A DNA stretch of 9,022 nucleotides from contig JANREF010000199.1 in the NCBI GenBank assembly GCA_030726195.1, positions 15,969 to 24,990 on the forward strand. The letters run 5' to 3'. The position numbers and the translations under genes were made by a program. Below are positions 7,234 through 9,022 of the stretch, one piece after another; the first letter of the stretch is position 1, and each line of letters opens with the position of its first letter. The notes under the pieces are model-generated. The model was not told the origin of the DNA. It saw only the letters and a list, made by a program, of their open reading frames with translations, and did no database searches. Origin of the DNA: Burkholderiaceae bacterium. GTDB lineage: Bacteria; Pseudomonadota; Gammaproteobacteria; Burkholderiales; Burkholderiaceae_C.

Positions 7234-8259
7234 TTAACGAATGTCAAAGCGTGCAACATTGCCACGCGCGACGGCTTGTATATCCACCACAGCGCCTTTG
7301 GAGTAAGCCACGACGCCGGCTGCATTGCCCACCACAACCGCCATGCTCGCAGGCTTATCCAGCGCCACAAAATCACCAGCAAGCATGATTTTGGTGAACA
7401 CGCGGTTACCAAACGCATCCGTCACCTCCACCCACGATTCGCCGGTAGCATGCAACACCAGCAAGTGCTGCCCAATGTCTGACTTGGCCAGTGGTGCCAC
7501 GCTGTTGCGCACATCAGGGCTGGCGCTGCCCTGTGCAGACTGCATAGCCTCAGCAGCGTTGTCAGGTGCTGTGGCCGAAGCCCCTGCTGTGTTGCTTTCA
7601 GACCCGGCTGTATCGGGTGTTGCAGCGGCATCAGTTGCCAAGACTGGCGCACCGGTATCGGCGTTCAATGCAACCGCGTCCTGCGATTGCGCGCTCAATG
7701 TCTCGGCTGGCACCGCGGCAGCGTCGGCTGCAGCAGCTGCGCTGACTTGCTCCACCGACTTGTTGTTTGCAGACGCACGCTTCACGGCGGAGCTTTGCGT
7801 TTGCTCAATGGCCAACCACAAGCCCACACCGGCAATCAACAAAATAAGAATGGCCCACATCACGCCTGCGCCCTCGCGCTTGGCTTGCGGCAGCGCGGTG
7901 GCGGCTCCGGGCGCGCCGTCGTTGATGCCACGAATGGGTTTGGCCGCAGCCACGTAAGACTTGGGCCAAGCCGACAAAATGGGCTCGGCATCAATGCGCA
8001 GCTGGCGGCACACACTGGCGGCCAATGCACGTGAGAACGTCAAGTCCAAGCCTTCGTTCAACTCGCCAGCTTCCAAGGCTTCGAGCTTGCGAACAGGCAC
8101 TTTGAGCACGGCGGCCAGCGCCTCCAAGGGCATGCCACTGTTTTCGCGGGCTTGGCGCAGCAGGGTCCAGCCAGGCGTAGCGCTGTGCACTGCGGGCGCA
8201 GCGGCCACGCCGTCAACGGTGGGCTCGTCGCTGCTGGTTGGCGCGTTGTTGTCTGTCAT
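7234..8259 (-). CDS. rodZ: cytoskeletal protein RodZ (HTH plus DUF4115)
   Basis: RodZ is a bitopic inner-membrane protein that links MreB filaments to the elongation machinery and keeps rod shape. The 341-residue product has the family layout. A variable head (1-28) is followed by an XRE-like helix-turn-helix domain (about 29-100, TLLRQARENSGMPLEALAAVLKVP) that contacts MreB rather than DNA. A juxtamembrane KR lies near 127-128, the transmembrane helix is at about 132-152, and a periplasmic linker (about 155-255) is rich in Ala, Ser, Thr and Asp. The C-terminal DUF4115 beta domain (about 262-328) contains ESWVEVTDAFGNRVF and LAGDFVALDKP. The ATG at 8259 has a strong AAGGA at 8267-8271, seven nt away. 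It lies between pilW and ispG, the usual place in Burkholderiales. The head is longer than in E. coli RodZ. Confidence 0.95.
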   Translation of the reverse strand: MTDNNAPTSSDEPTVDGVAAAPAVHSATPGWTLLRQARENSGMPLEALAAVLKVPVRKLEALEAGELNEGLDLTFSRALAASVCRQLRIDAEPILSAWPKSYVAAAKPIRGINDGAPGAATALPQAKREGAGVMWAILILLIAGVGLWLAIEQTQSSAVKRASANNKSVEQVSAAAAADAAAVPAETLSAQSQDAVALNADTGAPVLATDAAATPDTAGSESNTAGASATAPDNAAEAMQSAQGSASPDVRNSVAPLAKSDIGQHLLVLHATGESWVEVTDAFGNRVFTKIMLAGDFVALDKPASMAVVVGNAAGVVAYSKGAVVDIQAVARGNVARFDIR

Positions 8260-8374
8260 AGCCTTGTCCTTCTCTAATTGCCACGGCGGTTTGTTGGGCG
8301 GTCACAAAACACGCGTCTGAATCACTGTATCGTCACGGCGTCACGTCACCGCGCTACGTCGCTGCATCGTCGCT
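8260..8374 (-). other. pilW-rodZ intergenic region with clustered short repeats
   Basis: The 115 bp gap holds, on the minus strand, three GTGACG (8349-8344, 8344-8339 and 8336-8331) and two GCGACG (8373-8368 and 8362-8357) within 43 nt. The first two GTGACG overlap by one base. The rodZ Shine-Dalgarno sequence AAGGA is at its end. I see no clear -10/-35 pair and no hairpin with a U-run, so read-through from pilW is likely. Confidence 0.4.
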
Positions 8375-9022
8375 TTATTGAGCGCCGTTTGGGGCCGCTT
8401 GCGCATCCCCGGTTGGATGGTTGGTCTGATCGAGCGCCTTGGCGCGTTCAAATTGCGCATCAATTTGCGTTTGTAAATCTTGTACCGCTGGCGTGGCACG
8501 CTGCGCGGGCGACATCGCCGCCAATACGCGCATTGCGCCCGGCCAGTCGTTGGTTTGCACCAGCATTGTTGCCATGCCAAACCTAGCCGCGTCGGCATAC
8601 AAGGCACTGTGTTGCGCCTGGTCGAATGCTGCCATGGCCACATCCGGGCGTTGCGCCTGCAAGGCACACACGCCTAGGCTGAGATAGGTTCTCGCCACAT
8701 CAAACTGCGGCGCTGCCGTTTTGCTGGCTTGTACAGTGGCATCAGTTGGGGCCACATTCGCTGCGGCAATGACCGCCCCGAACGTGCTCAAAGCACCATC
8801 TACATCGTCAGACGCGCACAACACCCACGCCAAATTGTGCTGCAACGACAAATCATTAGGCGCCAGTGCGGTGGCTCGCCGCATGGCTTGCTGCGCGACA
8901 TCAAGTTGGTGCAAGCCCATCAATGCCATGGCCTTGACGTTGTAGGCCTGTGCGCTGTACGGGTCCACGTCCAGGGCGAGTTGGGCTTGGGTGAGGGCCA
9001 CATCGGGTTGTCCACGCTCAAG
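8375..9022 (-). CDS. pilW: type IV pilus biogenesis/stability protein PilW (PilF), partial 5' end
   Basis: PilW/PilF is a TPR outer-membrane lipoprotein, the pilotin that lets the PilQ secretin assemble and stabilises type IV pili. Reading is open to the window edge, so 215 residues are visible and the signal peptide with its lipid-bearing Cys is missing. TPR-type helix pairs can be seen at about 1-20, 25-52 (AYNVKAMALMGLHQLDVAQQ), 58-85 (LSLQHNLAWVLCASDDVDGA), 109-136 and 143-170. The tail after 190 is polar and low in complexity. Cys69 and Cys119 sit in two adjacent repeats, where I recall conserved cysteines in betaproteobacterial PilW; a disulfide is possible but inferred. Identification rests partly on its position before rodZ. 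An unrelated TPR lipoprotein is the alternative. In related genomes rlmN and ndk lie upstream. Confidence 0.85.
   Translation of the reverse strand, partial: LERGQPDVALTQAQLALDVDPYSAQAYNVKAMALMGLHQLDVAQQAMRRATALAPNDLSLQHNLAWVLCASDDVDGALSTFGAVIAAANVAPTDATVQASKTAAPQFDVARTYLSLGVCALQAQRPDVAMAAFDQAQHSALYADAARFGMATMLVQTNDWPGAMRVLAAMSPAQRATPAVQDLQTQIDAQFERAKALDQTNHPTGDAQAAPNGAQ

Noticed and set aside
7690..7800. Alanine-rich repetitive stretch in rodZ as a possible repeat or frameshift
   Set aside because: The frame is intact and Ala/Ser/Thr-rich linkers between the membrane helix and DUF4115 are normal for RodZ.
1..9022. Mobile element, prophage, CRISPR, toxin-antitoxin or novel defence system
   Set aside because: All DNA is accounted for by nine conserved housekeeping genes and short gaps in a known order. 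No integrase, transposase, repeat array or atypical gene is present.

Overview
The window looks like chromosomal DNA from a betaproteobacterium of the order Burkholderiales, probably near the Comamonadaceae. This rests on gene order (pilW-rodZ-ispG-hisS-yfgM-bamB-der-hfq-hflX), protein sequence flavour and moderately high G+C. It was not checked by a database search. All nine genes lie on the minus strand, so transcription runs from position 9022 towards 1. Both end genes are cut by the window edges: pilW lacks its 5' end and hflX lacks its 3' end.

Layout in transcription order: pilW (TPR lipoprotein for type IV pilus stability, 9022-8375); a 115 bp gap; rodZ (cytoskeletal shape protein, 8259-7234); ispG (isoprenoid synthesis, 7203-5926); a 106 bp gap with a strikingly C/A-rich leader; hisS (5819-4527); a 180 bp gap, the largest here, with a stable hairpin and a possible promoter; yfgM (4346-3678); an 85 bp gap; bamB (3592-2459), overlapping der (2462-1125) by ATGA; a 99 bp gap; hfq (1025-768); and hflX (756 to beyond 1). 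No gene-free stretch exceeds 180 bp. I see no tRNA or rRNA gene, insertion sequence, CRISPR array or prophage.

The genes are mostly housekeeping. RodZ and IspG both serve wall growth, since IspG supplies isoprenoid for undecaprenyl phosphate. YfgM and BamB act on export and outer-membrane assembly. Der and HflX are ribosome-associated GTPases, and Hfq is the RNA chaperone. I found no new multi-gene system. The points worth a second look are small: the C/A-rich hisS leader, the two successive non-ATG starts of hfq and hflX, the hairpin-plus-promoter break after hisS, short repeats before rodZ, and a possible insertion in PilW.
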